Both the position numbers and the translations under genes were made by a program. Below, in pieces: positions 9,600-18,473 of a stretch of DNA of 64,000 nucleotides (positions are counted from its first letter, which is position 1; each line of letters begins with the position of its first letter). The stretch covers positions 5,704,001-5,768,000 of the forward strand of contig NZ_AP022568.1 of the NCBI RefSeq assembly GCF_010727605.1, in the 5' to 3' direction. Source of the DNA: Mycobacterium simiae (lineage in GTDB: Bacteria; Actinomycetota; Actinomycetes; Mycobacteriales; Mycobacteriaceae). The notes beneath the pieces are model-generated. The model made no database searches. It was given only the letters and a program-made list of their open reading frames with translations, and had not been told where the DNA came from.

Positions 9600-9806
9600 A
9601 TGCAGCTCAACCAGCGACAGGTTCCGACGGGCACATACTGTGGCGGCAACCATCCCCAGCAAATCGAATACAACTACGAGCTGGTGGACGGCGAGGAAGT
9701 TCCCCACGGCCAAAGCGGCCCACGCTGCTTCCGAACTGGCTGCCCCGACAATGCTAGGGCTCTCGCTAAAGAACAACGCAGAGCTGTACGGCTGAGCAAG
9801 GGATAG
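9600..9806 (+). CDS. Small cysteine-containing hypothetical protein
   Basis: About 68 aa starting MQLNQRQVPTGTYCGGNH. Two cysteine groups (TYCGGNH and CFRTGCPDN) separated by about 33 residues suggest a small metal-binding fold. The start is uncertain: no good ribosome site precedes ATG 9600, and the same frame is open back to an ATG at 9519, 13 bases after the RbpA-like gene. It may be the third gene of that operon. Function unknown. Confidence 0.5.
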   Translation: MQLNQRQVPTGTYCGGNHPQQIEYNYELVDGEEVPHGQSGPRCFRTGCPDNARALAKEQRRAVRLSKG

Positions 9807-9999
9807 AGACCGCGCTCGTGTGCGCGTCGTGGCTGTCGACGGACAGTTGGCAGCTGTTCGCCGTCGCGCAGTTGGTGTCTCATCTGTGCACCCCTAAACA
9901 AGAGCTCGCCGACTAGGCGTTGAGCCGGGTTCGCCGGCACTTGTCGAGTCTCGGAATCACGGTGCAGACCAATCGATTACGGGCGACTTGAAGCAGCGG

Positions 10000-11083
10000 A
10001 TGAGTAAGAACCGTCACGACCAGTTTGATGTCGATCGTGAGGGTCGATTGAAACTTAACCAGTTACTTGAGCAGAACCGCAGGCGACGTGACTTATACGA
10101 ACTAAAAGAGATGCGCGCCGAGAACCGCCGTAGAGAGTTGGTTGGCGCTGCCGAGACACGTAGTTTGCGACGCGCGAGGGTCGCACACCGGGGCCGGGAC
10201 TTCCCTTACTTGGTATCGGTCCAGGTGTGTCTCAGTTCCAAGCTTGCCGAGAGGGGTGGGGTCGTAGTGCGTTACCTCGCCGATCACAGCACGGTTCTCG
10301 CCGCTCTGCGGGACCATCAAACCTTCGCGGGCTTCCTGCGGAATGGGCGGGTTGACGAAGGGGACGAAAGTGAAAATATCGGGTCCGCCGAAAGTTTGCA
10401 GTCGTACTTCAACCCCCGAGCGGTGGCCCGATTCGAACCGGGGCTTCGGACGCAGGCAGCGACACTTATCAATTCCGTTGTCGCGCAAGGTGAATCCGAG
10501 GCTATGTGTTACGCGTGCGGCGGGTTGCTGCTTGTGCTCGGATTGCCGCTGGCCGACCAGCTCATCTATTCAGACGAGTCGGAGTCGTTTTTCTCGTACC
10601 TGCGCGAGGCGGTCAAACTCAATCGCGCTGCACGGCAAGGGATGACGGCCGAGTTGCTGGCAGGCGACGCCCCGCTCACCGAAGCGGAAGTGGTCGGCCT
10701 GTCCGGAATGTTGCTAGTGGGTGTCAAACCAACAGCCCGCTCAATCCGCTATGTACTGCACGCGCTCGCTCACAGCCCACAGACATGCCGCAGTTCTGCG
10801 CGAAACACCGAGCCGCATCCAGCCGTTTGTTGACGAGGCACTTCGCGCCAGTCACGCCGCCGGGACGATCTACCGCGTTGCCACTCGACATGTCGTCCTA
10901 CCGAACGGCGTCTCGTTGGACGTTGGCGAGGAGATCGATCTACGCATCGGCGCGGCCGGGTTGGTTTTTGGCGGTGGCATCCATCCGTGTATCGGCCAGC
11001 ACCTTGCGCGACTAGAAATCGCTGTCCTGGTGTCCGAATGGGTCTCGCGGATAACAGCTTTCGATCTGGAGGCTGATTCCTAA
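10000..11083 (+). pseudogene. Cytochrome P450, frameshifted
   Basis: Two overlapping frames together make one P450. The first (to 10833) carries the N-terminal and central part through the I-helix region; the second carries the ExxR motif (DEALR, about 10840) and the haem loop FGGGIHPCIGQHLAR (about 10967-11011) with the cysteine ligand. The frames switch near 10778-10790, in the stretch that should read through ALAHSPQ into AAVLRETP. The I-helix is also odd: MLLVGVKPTAR lacks the usual acid-threonine pair of oxygen activation. A charged N-terminal extension (about 50 residues) precedes the P450 fold. A TTG 12 bases upstream is an alternative start. Either a decayed gene or a sequencing indel. 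Confidence 0.75.
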
Positions 11084-11107
11084 TTGTTTGGTGGTACGAC
11101 CCCGGAT

Positions 11108-11299
11108 CTATTGCTCGTTTATTCGGCGCTTTTGGGACCAGGCTCTGTAGGCGAGGTAGCTCATCAACACGGCCAGGCCTCCGGTACTGACCAGACCGAG
11201 CATTGAGCCGTGAGTGCAAGCGTTCAGGACGAACAAGGCCAGGAACAGCGCGGCCATCCCCGTGTAGAACCATCGGCCGTACAGCGAGCTGGTCTTCAC
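11108..11299 (-). CDS. Small two-helix membrane protein
   Basis: 63-aa protein with two hydrophobic helices (GMAALFLALFVLNAC and GLVSTGGLAVLMSYLAY) and a basic tail. The GTG at 11299 has GGGGA about 8 bases upstream; a longer start at 11347 overlaps the previous gene. It is the last gene of a minus-strand cluster of type VII-like proteins, and could be a membrane component or immunity-type partner of that module. No family recognised. Confidence 0.55.
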   Translation of the reverse strand: MKTSSLYGRWFYTGMAALFLALFVLNACTHGSMLGLVSTGGLAVLMSYLAYRAWSQKRRINEQ

Positions 11300-11331
11300 G
11301 CGTGGGTCCCCATCCTGTCTTGTAATCGGCG

Positions 11332-11586
11332 TCAGTTGCCGAAGCATTTCTCGGCGTTGTCCAAGCCGTCAGCGACCGCCGCCGCACCCAGTGCGATTTG
11401 ACCGATTGCGGCGGGGACCCCGACGCCGGTCGCACTTTCTGGGGCTGCGGTCAGGATTGCAATCATGCCACCCGGCGGCTCCAGAATTGCTTTTGTCAGG
11501 TCGTATGGACTGCATGGGGGTTTCACGGCCCGGGTAGCGCTTCCCGGACCAGCGGCCACGGCGGTTGGCGGCACCGCTGGCTTCAC
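11332..11586 (-). CDS. Hypothetical Pro/Ala-rich protein of the type VII-like cluster
   Basis: 84-aa protein with a proline/alanine-rich start and a hydrophobic centre and tail (IGQIALGAAAVADGLDNAEKC). The GTG start overlaps the TGA of the preceding frame as GTGA, a sign of translational coupling with the Pro-rich C-terminal part of the gene at 11583. No family recognised. Confidence 0.45.
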   Translation of the reverse strand: MKPAVPPTAVAAGPGSATRAVKPPCSPYDLTKAILEPPGGMIAILTAAPESATGVGVPAAIGQIALGAAAVADGLDNAEKCFGN

Positions 11587-12391
11587 GCCGGAATGTTAGG
11601 TGGCGGCGAAGCCGGTGGCAGGTTCTGCGGTGTGAGTAGCCCGCCGGTCGGATCAACGGGACGTGGCGGTTCCGGGGGCGCGGACGCAGCGACCTGAGGT
11701 GGTACCGGAAATGGGCCGATTTGTGGTGCTGGGTGTCACCCGGCGTGGGGTTTGGTGGGTCACCCGGCCCCGTTGCCTCATCCACTAATCGGATGTGAGG
11801 GCCATTCGGGTTGGGGCCGTTGACGATCTGGTCATCCGGTGACCCCGATGCGGCTTGACCAGCCGCGCCGCCGGGTGCTCTCGGGAAGTTCATGCCGCCG
11901 ACATCACCAGCGGCAGCGGTGAGTTGTCCCGACGTGTCAGTTTCCACGGCCAGCAGCTGCGCGGCGCGTTGGTTGATGTCACCGGCGAATGCTTGCGCCT
12001 GCGCTTGACGAGCGGCCTGCTCTGCGACGGTTCGACTGGTGTGAGTGTCAATGACGGACAAGTCCTCACTAACCTGAAAGCCTTCGTTCTCGGCGTCTTC
12101 GACGGCGTACAAGGCTCGTCGCTGCGCCGCGCTGATGTTGCTTGCCCCAGTGCGTGCAACCTTGGCCGCGTTCCGCAGGAGATCGGCCTTAGCGCTTACC
12201 GCAGCTAGGTCGTCGCCCGTTCGCGCGCGTAGGGCGTCGCCGCCCTGACCTTCCCAGCCCATCGTGTTGGCCTGGTTGCGTACCGTAGTGAAGGCGTCTT
12301 CCCACCGGTTGGCAGTGTTCGTCCAGTAGGTAGCCGCGTTGATCAAATGGTCGGTATCCCATGACCGCAGCTGCGAAAGTGTTGGCACCAT
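11583..12391 (-). pseudogene. Type VII-like helical W-E-G protein, frameshifted before its Pro-rich tail
   Basis: The N-terminal 200 or so residues are helical with a W-E-G motif (MGWEGQGGDALR near residue 44) as in large ESX substrates or EspB/PPE-like partners. After PGDTQHH (about 11733) the frame runs into basic low-quality sequence. Shifting by -1 there gives QIGPFPVPPQVAASAPPEPP and a proline-rich tail ending in PPPNIPA and a TGA that overlaps the next start as GTGA. So the natural product is probably about 265 aa, split by one indel (or, less likely, made by -1 frameshifting). The gene upstream is an EspC-like protein. Confidence 0.65.
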
Positions 12392-12395
12392 CGGG

Positions 12396-12692
12396 TTACG
12401 CCATCACTACCGGCGGTGCGACGCTGGCAAGTCGTCCCTGTCCAGTGGTGTCTTGGGTGGCGTAACCAGTGGCAGCCGAGGTGACTTTGGCTGCTGTGTC
12501 TTGAATGCGGGCCATGCACGCGGCCGTACCCACCCCGATTGCCGCGTCGATGGCGCTGATCGTGGCCGTGGTCGGTTGAAACGGTTGCCTCGGTGAAGGT
12601 GCCGTGTTGGCGAGCCCGGCGCTCAAGCCCTGCCATTGACTAGCGGCCTGTAGGAGCAGGTCGGAGGGCACTTTCAGTTCGTTCGTCCCCAT
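12396..12692 (-). CDS. EspC/WXG100-like small helical protein
   Basis: 98-aa protein with LKVPSDLLLQAASQWQGLSAGL at its start, then a second helix rich in alanine. Size, helical-hairpin look and position immediately (4 bases) before a W-E-G helical protein fit the EspC-like family of ESX-1 secretion-associated proteins (DUF2580 type). Such proteins are exported by type VII systems as heterodimers. No secretion ATPase lies in the window, so export would rely on an ESX machine elsewhere. Confidence 0.55.
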   Translation of the reverse strand: MGTNELKVPSDLLLQAASQWQGLSAGLANTAPSPRQPFQPTTATISAIDAAIGVGTAACMARIQDTAAKVTSAATGYATQDTTGQGRLASVAPPVVMA

Positions 12693-12847
12693 GCGCCGAT
12701 GTTAGGGCGACTGCGCCGAGGGCGGTAGTCACCCCAACCACCACAGGCCCTAACCCGGCAAGCGAAACCGCCTCGCACCCTCCCAGTCGTGTGCTAAATA
12801 GCTTTGAAAACTCGGTCACGAATTTCCATCTTTCGATGAGGAGCACG

Positions 12848-13159
12848 ATGAAGCATCTAGTGGTGATCATCATCGCCGTCGTCGGCCTTGGGCTGCTTAA
12901 TCCGCCTGCAGTGGCGTCCGCCGACAGCGCATCGTTTATCGACTACCTAAATCGGAAGGGAATGGATGTGAGCACCCCTGATATCCGATACGCCTCAATC
13001 GACCTCGGTAATGCCATCTGCGGGATGTACAACGCCGGTGCAACCCATACTCAGGTAAGCCAGACGTTGCTTCAAAAGCACAGCGTCCAAGAGGCTGCGG
13101 TCTGGGACTTCGGCTCGGTCCATTTCCTCTGCCCCCAGTGGGAGTATCTGTTGCCATAA
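12848..13159 (+). CDS. Secreted DUF732 protein
   Basis: 103-aa secreted protein. Signal peptide residues 1-25 (MKHLVVIIIAVVGLGLLNPP, cleavage after SADS-like region), then a DUF732 domain with FIDYLNRKG, LGNAICGMYNAGA and a C-terminal HFLCPQWEYLLP; the two cysteines are the family's usual disulfide pair. ATG at 12848 has GAGGAG upstream. Family function unknown; these are exported mycobacterial proteins. It overlaps the antisense gene at 12995. Confidence 0.8.
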   Translation: MKHLVVIIIAVVGLGLLNPPAVASADSASFIDYLNRKGMDVSTPDIRYASIDLGNAICGMYNAGATHTQVSQTLLQKHSVQEAAVWDFGSVHFLCPQWEYLLP

Positions 13160-13468
13160 GACGCCACCCCAACTGATGTGGCCGCATGCGCACCGGAAAA
13201 CCCTAGTTAGCAGCGTGCCACTGGGGGAATAACCGCCGCTAAGCGGCGGCGGCGTGCTGGGCTGCCTTCCGGCCTGTTGGCATGCGGGGTCGTCAGTCTT
13301 CAAGCAGTACTTGATCGCGGAGCACTCGTCGTCGCTGAACAGCGACAGCGCTCCGCGTAGCGGCGAGTTGCCCGGTATCGAGACCTCGGCCTGCGCCATC
13401 GGCGATGCCAAACCGATGGTGGTCGTTACGACGGTGGATGCCGCGATGAGACCTGGACGCAACAACAT
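12995..13468 (-). CDS. Secreted hypothetical protein
   Basis: 157-aa frame with a clear Sec signal peptide (MLLRPGLIAASTVVTTTIGL then ASPMAQA cleavage site) and a mature start EVSIPGNSPLRGAL. AGAAAGG lies upstream of the ATG. The last 55 residues run antisense over the DUF732 gene and are probably not under coding selection; a stop may have been lost, and the original protein may have been about 80-100 aa. Mature part has four cysteines, suggesting disulfides. No family recognised. Confidence 0.5.
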   Translation of the reverse strand: MLLRPGLIAASTVVTTTIGLASPMAQAEVSIPGNSPLRGALSLFSDDECSAIKYCLKTDDPACQQAGRQPSTPPPLSGGYSPSGTLLTRVFRCACGHISWGGVLWQQILPLGAEEMDRAEVPDRSLLDAVLLKQRLAYLSMGCTGVVHPADGITEVD

Positions 13469-13644
13469 GCTTCCGCGTTTTCCTTTCTGACGTATTGATA
13501 AAGCTGCCAATTCGTCTTTGCTGAGCGTATGCGCTTAGAGGGTCCCCGTGCTGTGATCCACCAACACTCGCAACAATGAGGTGCTTGCTGTCGTGAAAGT
13601 CAGAAGATGTGAGCATGACACGGGCGCGAGTGAAAGGAGCCTAG

Positions 13645-14007
13645 GTGACGTACATGCATTCAAACGCAATTGTCAACGAGGATGAGCCCTTGCGGTGATA
13701 CCTTACGTACTTCCATGAGGCGGGTCATGCCGTCGCGGCGCACCAGCGCGAGCGGCCGGTCAAAGCGATATACATCCATCCCGATAACGGATACACCAGC
13801 CACGCTGTGGACGGCATCGACTACACGGGTGACGATCATCAATTTATCGTTTACGCCGGTACCTGGGCAGAAGTGCGTGGTTTATGGGTTGCAAGAGGCA
13901 TCGACACGGGCACGCCAGATGCCCGAGGCGACAGTTTCGCAGATACCGTGAGTGACTTCCTACGCAAAAATGACTCTGAGTGGCTTGAGTATCACCAAGC
14001 GATGTGA
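13645..14007 (+). pseudogene. Small HExxH metallopeptidase-like gene with in-frame TGA
   Basis: Read in one frame from GTG 13645 (AAAGGAG five bases upstream) the product is about 120 aa with the zinc-protease motif YFHEAGHAVAAH and, later, FIVYAGTWAEVR, as in small actinobacterial proteins that resemble the FtsH (M41) peptidase core. A single TGA at 13696-13698 interrupts it after 17 codons. No ATG/GTG between the stop and the HEAGH motif could restart it; a GTG at 13807 lies after the motif. So the gene is inactive as it stands unless the TGA is read through or is an error. Confidence 0.65.
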
Positions 14008-14221
14008 CCGGACCCCGCGAATTGGTCCACGGCGGATGAGAGTCCTTGAAATGAGTACGGCGCTAGTCTAAGAGCCGGCCAGACAACCGGTCCCGATCCG
14101 TTCCCGCGGGAACTTGGGGCGTCTCATTTCTACAGAAAAGATAGCGGTCAGATCCTGTCCCAACGCATCGAGTGCTCCATCTGCGCGGCCAACCGCGGGT
14201 CAGTACCGCCGAAATTGAGCT

Positions 14222-14827
14222 CTAGGGCGTAGGCGTGATGAGCCCTCCGATGAGCAGTTGGAGCAGGCTGAGGTAGGTGGCGTTGGGGTCGGGCGTGACG
14301 ACCAAGCCTTTAATCTCCAACAGGACCGCGCCATGTACTGCTGCCCAGATTTGCTGTGCAATCTCTACGGGATCCTTCGCTGGCCCCGAGCTCTGCAGCA
14401 ATACATTACGTACGTGCCCAACCAGCTCACCAAATGCCGCGTCACCGGATTCGTTGGACCGCAAAGCATTCGGTCCGATCCCCATCGAGTCTTCAAACAT
14501 CGCTAGATAGAGGTGGGGGTTGGTAAGCGTGAACTCCCGATAGCCGATACCCGCCGCGCCCAATCGTGCAACTGCATCATTTCCGTCCACATCGGCAACT
14601 GCCTGCCTGAGCCGCTCAAACCCCCGGGTCCGCAGCGCTTGGGCCAGTCCTTCTTTGCCGCCGAACCTGCTGTAGACGCCCATTGGCGCCACCTTGGCCT
14701 CGGCAGCCACGGCCCGGATGGTCACGGCCTTTGGACCGTCTCGTCTCAAGACTTCCTCGGCGGCGTCGAGCAGCACTTTTTCCACCTTCACGCTCGGTGT
14801 GCGGGTGCGTGCTGGGTGAGCGGTCAC
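14222..14827 (-). CDS. TetR-family repressor of the adjacent efflux pump
   Basis: 201-aa TetR-type regulator: N-terminal HTH at residues 15-60 (VLLDAAEEVLRRDGPKAVTI, then VAAEAKVAPMGVYSRFGGKE) and a C-terminal ligand domain. Divergent from an MFS exporter 118 bases away, the classic repressor/efflux arrangement, so the likely target is the shared intergenic region. GTG start at 14827. Ligand unknown. Confidence 0.88.
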   Translation of the reverse strand: MTAHPARTRTPSVKVEKVLLDAAEEVLRRDGPKAVTIRAVAAEAKVAPMGVYSRFGGKEGLAQALRTRGFERLRQAVADVDGNDAVARLGAAGIGYREFTLTNPHLYLAMFEDSMGIGPNALRSNESGDAAFGELVGHVRNVLLQSSGPAKDPVEIAQQIWAAVHGAVLLEIKGLVVTPDPNATYLSLLQLLIGGLITPTP

Positions 14828-14945
14828 CGCTACACCATCCTTTCGCTGCGCTTCGGAGGTTCCTGAATCGTCGGTTTATTGACATCCAAACCAGGGTACG
14901 ACACATTGATCTACAGTTATAGAACAGCGTTACATACGGGGAAAC
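14828..14945. promoter_or_regulatory. Divergent tetR/MFS control region
   Basis: 118-base gap between divergent start codons. A TTGACA (14878-14883) suits a -35 box toward the MFS gene, and AT-rich TTATAGAA (about 14920) lies nearer its start. A TetR operator is expected here, but I could not find a convincing palindrome by eye. Confidence 0.4.
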
Positions 14946-16493
14946 ATGGCCGCAGATCTTCAGATTCGGCACGGACCGCAACGGTGGTGGATCCTGGCCG
15001 TACTGTGCCTGAGCGCGTTATTGGTCACGATCGATAACACGATCGTCAATGTCGCCCTGCCGACGTTGAGTCGTGCCCTAGGAACGTCGACAACCGGGCT
15101 GCAATGGGTGGTCGACGCTTACACCTTGTTGTTTTCCGGTTTGCTGCTGGCGGGCGGGGGGCTCGGCGACCGCCTGGGGCGCAAGAAGGTGTTGCAGTGG
15201 GGACTGGTGCTATTCATCTTGGCGTGTCTTGGTGCTGCAGCCTCAGCCACGACCGACCAGTTGATTGCGACGCGGGCTGCAATGGGGCTCGCTGCGGCGC
15301 TGATCTATCCGGCGACGCTCGCGCTCTTGACGGCTGTGTTTACCGATCGTCACGAAAAAGCCACCGCCGTCGGAATCTGGTCGGGCGTCTCCGGGCTCGC
15401 TGTCGCGTTAGGGCCGGTCGCCGGCGGCGTCTTGCTGCGGCACTATTCGTGGAGTTCCATCTTTTTGGTCAACATTCCTGTCGCCGCTCTAGCGCTTATT
15501 GCCGGCCTACGCCTGGTGCCCGAGACTCGGGATCCCTCTCCCGGTCGTTTCGACGCTAGCGGGGCGGTCATGTCAGTAGCGGCAATAGGGCTACTCGTCT
15601 GGACGATTATCGAAGCACCAACTCGCGGCTGGGGTACGGCGGTGACGGTGCTCGGCTTCCTTGGAACCACCGTGTTGCTGGGCGCATTCATCTGGTGGGA
15701 AGCGCAGCAACCCAACCCGCTGCTGGACATCGCCTTGTTCGGCAACCGGCGGTTCTCGGCAGCAAGTGCTGCCATCGCCATGGCATTCTTTGGTCTGTTT
15801 GGTTTCATTTTCCTTATCACTCAGTTCTTCCAAACGGTCCGCGGCTACGACACCCTCCGCGCCGGTATCGCTACCTTGCCGTTTGCCCTCGTCGTCGCGT
15901 CGATGTCGCCGGTTGCGATCGGCCTCATGAAATCGTTGGGCACCAAAATCGTTGTGGTGGTGGGCTTGCTGCTGATGGGCGTCGGGTTTATCGTGGCCGC
16001 GCTGACGACCGCGGCTGCCGCATATTGGGGACCGATCGTCGGTTCGATGGTCGCGATCGCAGCCGGTTTGGCCCTCACTACCAGTCCTGCCACCGATGCC
16101 ATCATGGGTGCATTGTCAACCGACAAAGCGGGCGCCGGCTCGGCAGTCAACGACACCACCCGCGAAGTCGGCGGCGCCTTGGGCGTCGCGGTGATCGGCT
16201 CGATCATGAACTCGGTCTATCGCGCTCACCTCGGCAGCGACTGGTCGCATCTCGGCCTTCCAGCGCCAGTCATCACCGAGGCCAAGCAGTCTGTCATGGC
16301 AGGCCTTTCGATCGCGACGACACTTCCGAACGCCTCCGCCGCCCAGCACATCGCCAGTGACGCTTTCATGGGAGGCATGCACGCTGGATCCTTCGCTGCC
16401 GCCGCCGTCACCGCCGTGACCGCGGTCGGCGCCCTCGCCTTCTTGCCAGGGAGAGAACATGCCCAAGCCTTTGAGGCTGTCCAAAAGCTCTGA
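14946..16493 (+). CDS. MFS drug efflux transporter, DHA2 (EmrB/QacA) family
   Basis: 515-aa integral membrane proton antiporter, consistent with the 14-helix DHA2 family by length and hydrophobic pattern. Motif A GDRLGRKK lies near residue 72 and motif C-like GLAVALGPVAGGVLL near 155; TM1 holds the DNTIVNVALP motif typical of DHA2 members. Expected to export hydrophobic toxic compounds. Control by the divergent TetR protein is inferred from layout. The same strand continues, 140 bases on, with a small monooxygenase-like gene. Confidence 0.9.
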   Translation: MAADLQIRHGPQRWWILAVLCLSALLVTIDNTIVNVALPTLSRALGTSTTGLQWVVDAYTLLFSGLLLAGGGLGDRLGRKKVLQWGLVLFILACLGAAASATTDQLIATRAAMGLAAALIYPATLALLTAVFTDRHEKATAVGIWSGVSGLAVALGPVAGGVLLRHYSWSSIFLVNIPVAALALIAGLRLVPETRDPSPGRFDASGAVMSVAAIGLLVWTIIEAPTRGWGTAVTVLGFLGTTVLLGAFIWWEAQQPNPLLDIALFGNRRFSAASAAIAMAFFGLFGFIFLITQFFQTVRGYDTLRAGIATLPFALVVASMSPVAIGLMKSLGTKIVVVVGLLLMGVGFIVAALTTAAAAYWGPIVGSMVAIAAGLALTTSPATDAIMGALSTDKAGAGSAVNDTTREVGGALGVAVIGSIMNSVYRAHLGSDWSHLGLPAPVITEAKQSVMAGLSIATTLPNASAAQHIASDAFMGGMHAGSFAAAAVTAVTAVGALAFLPGREHAQAFEAVQKL

Positions 16494-16633
16494 TGCTCAA
16501 TGCCATAGGGGCACTACTGATTGACACGCCCCGACAGCGAAGAGGGGATGCATAGCGCCTAGCGTGCGTCACCCAGCGGACGCTAGCCGATCCGCTCAAC
16601 CCCGCGCCTCAACACACTGTTAGGAGTAAACCA

Positions 16634-17032
16634 ATGCCTACCATTCCCTGGACCACACCCAAGCTGGCGGCGAATCGACGCGCCACCAGCGATGTAGTCG
16701 TTATGGCCTCCCGGTTCGAGCTGCGCTCGCTCCGCGACGTCCCACGATTTTTACTGGCCGCCATGCGAATTCGCCGCCAGATGCTCAAGTCACCTGGCGT
16801 GCTGGGTCTTTCGCTGATCGCCAAGCCCCTAAACAAGTCATTTTTCACACTCTCGGCGTGGCAAGACCGGGAAGCACTCGATGCCGCGGTACCACGGCAG
16901 CCACATGCCCGCACGATGGAGCACTTCCACAGCGGAATGGCCGGATCCCGGTTCGTGTTTTGGACGGTACCCCGCTCCGAACTGCCGATTAAATGGCGGG
17001 ATGCTCTCAGGCGGCTGGACTCCACAGAATGA
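16634..17032 (+). CDS. Small antibiotic-monooxygenase-like (DUF3291-type) protein
   Basis: 132-aa cytoplasmic protein, ATG at 16634 behind GTTAGGAG. Features such as SFFTLSAWQDREALDAAV and the C-terminal RFVFWTVPRSELP resemble the dimeric alpha-beta barrel family around antibiotic biosynthesis monooxygenases. No catalytic residue can be assigned. Position after the efflux gene suggests a role in handling the same compound, but this is inference. Confidence 0.6.
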   Translation: MPTIPWTTPKLAANRRATSDVVVMASRFELRSLRDVPRFLLAAMRIRRQMLKSPGVLGLSLIAKPLNKSFFTLSAWQDREALDAAVPRQPHARTMEHFHSGMAGSRFVFWTVPRSELPIKWRDALRRLDSTE

Positions 17033-17118
17033 AGTCGGCCGCTCGTGCTCATCATCAAGCCAGGGAGCGGCCCACGCAAGCCGCCCCTGAAGGATCTGCG
17101 TCGGCAAGTACAGGCACC

Positions 17119-17206
17119 CGTCTCATATCTAGATACGTGACACTCACCACGTGTCCTGTTTACTCGCGTCGGCGCAGGTCGCCGTGTCTCATATCTTGTC
17201 TCGCGG
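17119..17206. repeat. Paired GTCTCATATC boxes
   Basis: The string GTCTCATATC occurs at about 17120 and 17186, 66 bases apart, each followed by a half-site-like tail (TAGATACGTGACAC and TTGTCTCG). The same 10-mer occurs beside the serine recombinase gene near 29874, so these may be old recombination sites. Confidence 0.45.
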
Positions 17207-17227
17207 GGATTTCTCGAATCTATGCGT

Positions 17228-18086
17228 TCACCCGGTACTGTGACGGATCGTTGAGCGGTGGGTGCAGCTGACGGCGTAGCGGACTGGGGATCGGTATCCC
17301 AGGGCGGAATGTCGCCGGTGATGGTTTTATTCGTGCTTCCAGTCGCCGATGACGACGCGGGCCTGGGCCAGCGACCAGAAACTGTTGATATTGAGGCATT
17401 CGTCGCGGATGCGGGAGTTGAACGATTCGATGTAGCCGTTGCGCCAGGGCTCGCCCGGCGGGATGAAGTACAACCCGACCTGGCCGCTGGCCCAGTCGGC
17501 CATTGCGCCGCATGCTAATTCGGGCCCGTTGTCGCAGCGCAGAACCGTTGGTTAGGTGCCGCGTTGGGCGGCCAACTGGTCCAGTTCGTCAATGAGGTGA
17601 TCGCCGGTGATGCTGCGCTCGACCATGCCGCCGAGGCATTCACGGGTGTGCTCGTCGATGATTGACACAATCTTGATGGGCCGCCCGTCGGTCGTGACGT
17701 CGAATTGGAAGTCCACCGCCCATACCCGGTCGGGCGCGTCGGATACCACGGGCGGTGGGGCCGTGGAGGTGCCGTGGCGTTTACGCTTTCGACGCTGCGG
17801 TACCCGAAGGCCCTCCTCACGCCAAAGCCGTTGGATCTTCTTGTGATTCACTGTCCAACCCTCAGCGCGGGCGTCATGATAAGCCGGCCGGAACCCACGC
17901 CGAGGATGCTCCTTGGCGTAGGTACGCAGCCAGTCGCGCAACGCGGCGTCGGGGTCGGCTGGTGTCGCCGCTGCGGATTCGTGGCGTTGGGTAGCGCGGT
18001 GTTGCCCGGTGACGCGGCAGGCGAACCGCTCGCTGACCCCCAGCACCCGCTGGAGGTGGCGAACGGCTGCCCGCCGGCGTTCCGGG
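17228..18086 (-). pseudogene. IS3-family transposase orfB, two in-frame stops
   Basis: Encodes an rve/DDE integrase core. VWAVDFQFDVTTDGRPIKIV gives the first Asp, RCDNGPELA the second, and GEPWRNGYIESFNSRIRDEC the catalytic Glu. A TAA follows AAQRGT at 17549-17551, and a second TAA follows GDWKHE near 17325, after which reading continues NHHRRHSALGYRSP as in intact relatives. So all catalytic residues are present but the enzyme cannot be made whole. Translation would begin by -1 frameshift from orfA. Confidence 0.8.
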
Positions 18087-18087
18087 C

Positions 18088-18369
18088 CTAGAAGTTTCCC
18101 TTCGCGACCTCCCGCAACGCGTCTTTCTCCAACTCAGCGTCGGCCAGCAGCCGCTTGAGGGTGGCGTTCTCGCGTTCGAGGTGCTTGAGCTTCTTAGCGT
18201 CTTCGGCCTTCAGGCCGCCGAACTGGTTGCGCCACCGGTGATAGGTGGCCTCGGAGACACCCATCTCGCGGCAGACCGTCGCGGTGTCCTTGCCCTCGGC
18301 CAACAGCCGGTCGGCGGCCATCAGCTTGCGCACTATCTGATCGGGACTGTGCCGTTTCCTCGTCGCCAT
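18088..18369 (-). CDS. IS3-family transposase orfA (HTH protein)
   Basis: 93-aa transposase DNA-binding subunit: HTH_Tnp domain (HSPDQIVRKLMAADRLLAEG, then VCREMGVSEATYHRWRNQFGG) followed by a leucine-zipper coiled coil (KKLKHLERENATLKRLLADAE). Intact, with ATG at 18369. Ends ...AKGNF just past the GGGAAAC slippery site. As orfB is broken, the element cannot move by itself. Confidence 0.88.
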   Translation of the reverse strand: MATRKRHSPDQIVRKLMAADRLLAEGKDTATVCREMGVSEATYHRWRNQFGGLKAEDAKKLKHLERENATLKRLLADAELEKDALREVAKGNF

Positions 18370-18473
18370 GATCTTTGTCGAGCCTTCCTGCCCACAACGT
18401 GGGCCGCAAGACTCTCATAAGCCGTGGATCAGCCGATCGGGGTCAGGCCAACCACGGACGTACCTTTTCGGAC

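Larger units (their letters stand above)
17228..18420 (-). mobile_element. IS3-family insertion element, decayed
   Basis: Two-frame IS3 layout (orfA 18088-18369, orfB 17228-18086). The GGGAAAC slippery heptamer on the minus strand at 18094-18100, just before the orfA stop, would place ribosomes in the orfB frame, the normal IS3 mechanism. orfB is broken by two stops. Terminal inverted repeats could not be fixed, so the outer limits are approximate. Confidence 0.75.

Noticed and set aside
9988..10833. Intact P450 or other enzyme gene of 281 codons
   Set aside because: It lacks the ExxR and haem-binding region, which lie in the next frame; it is one half of a broken P450.
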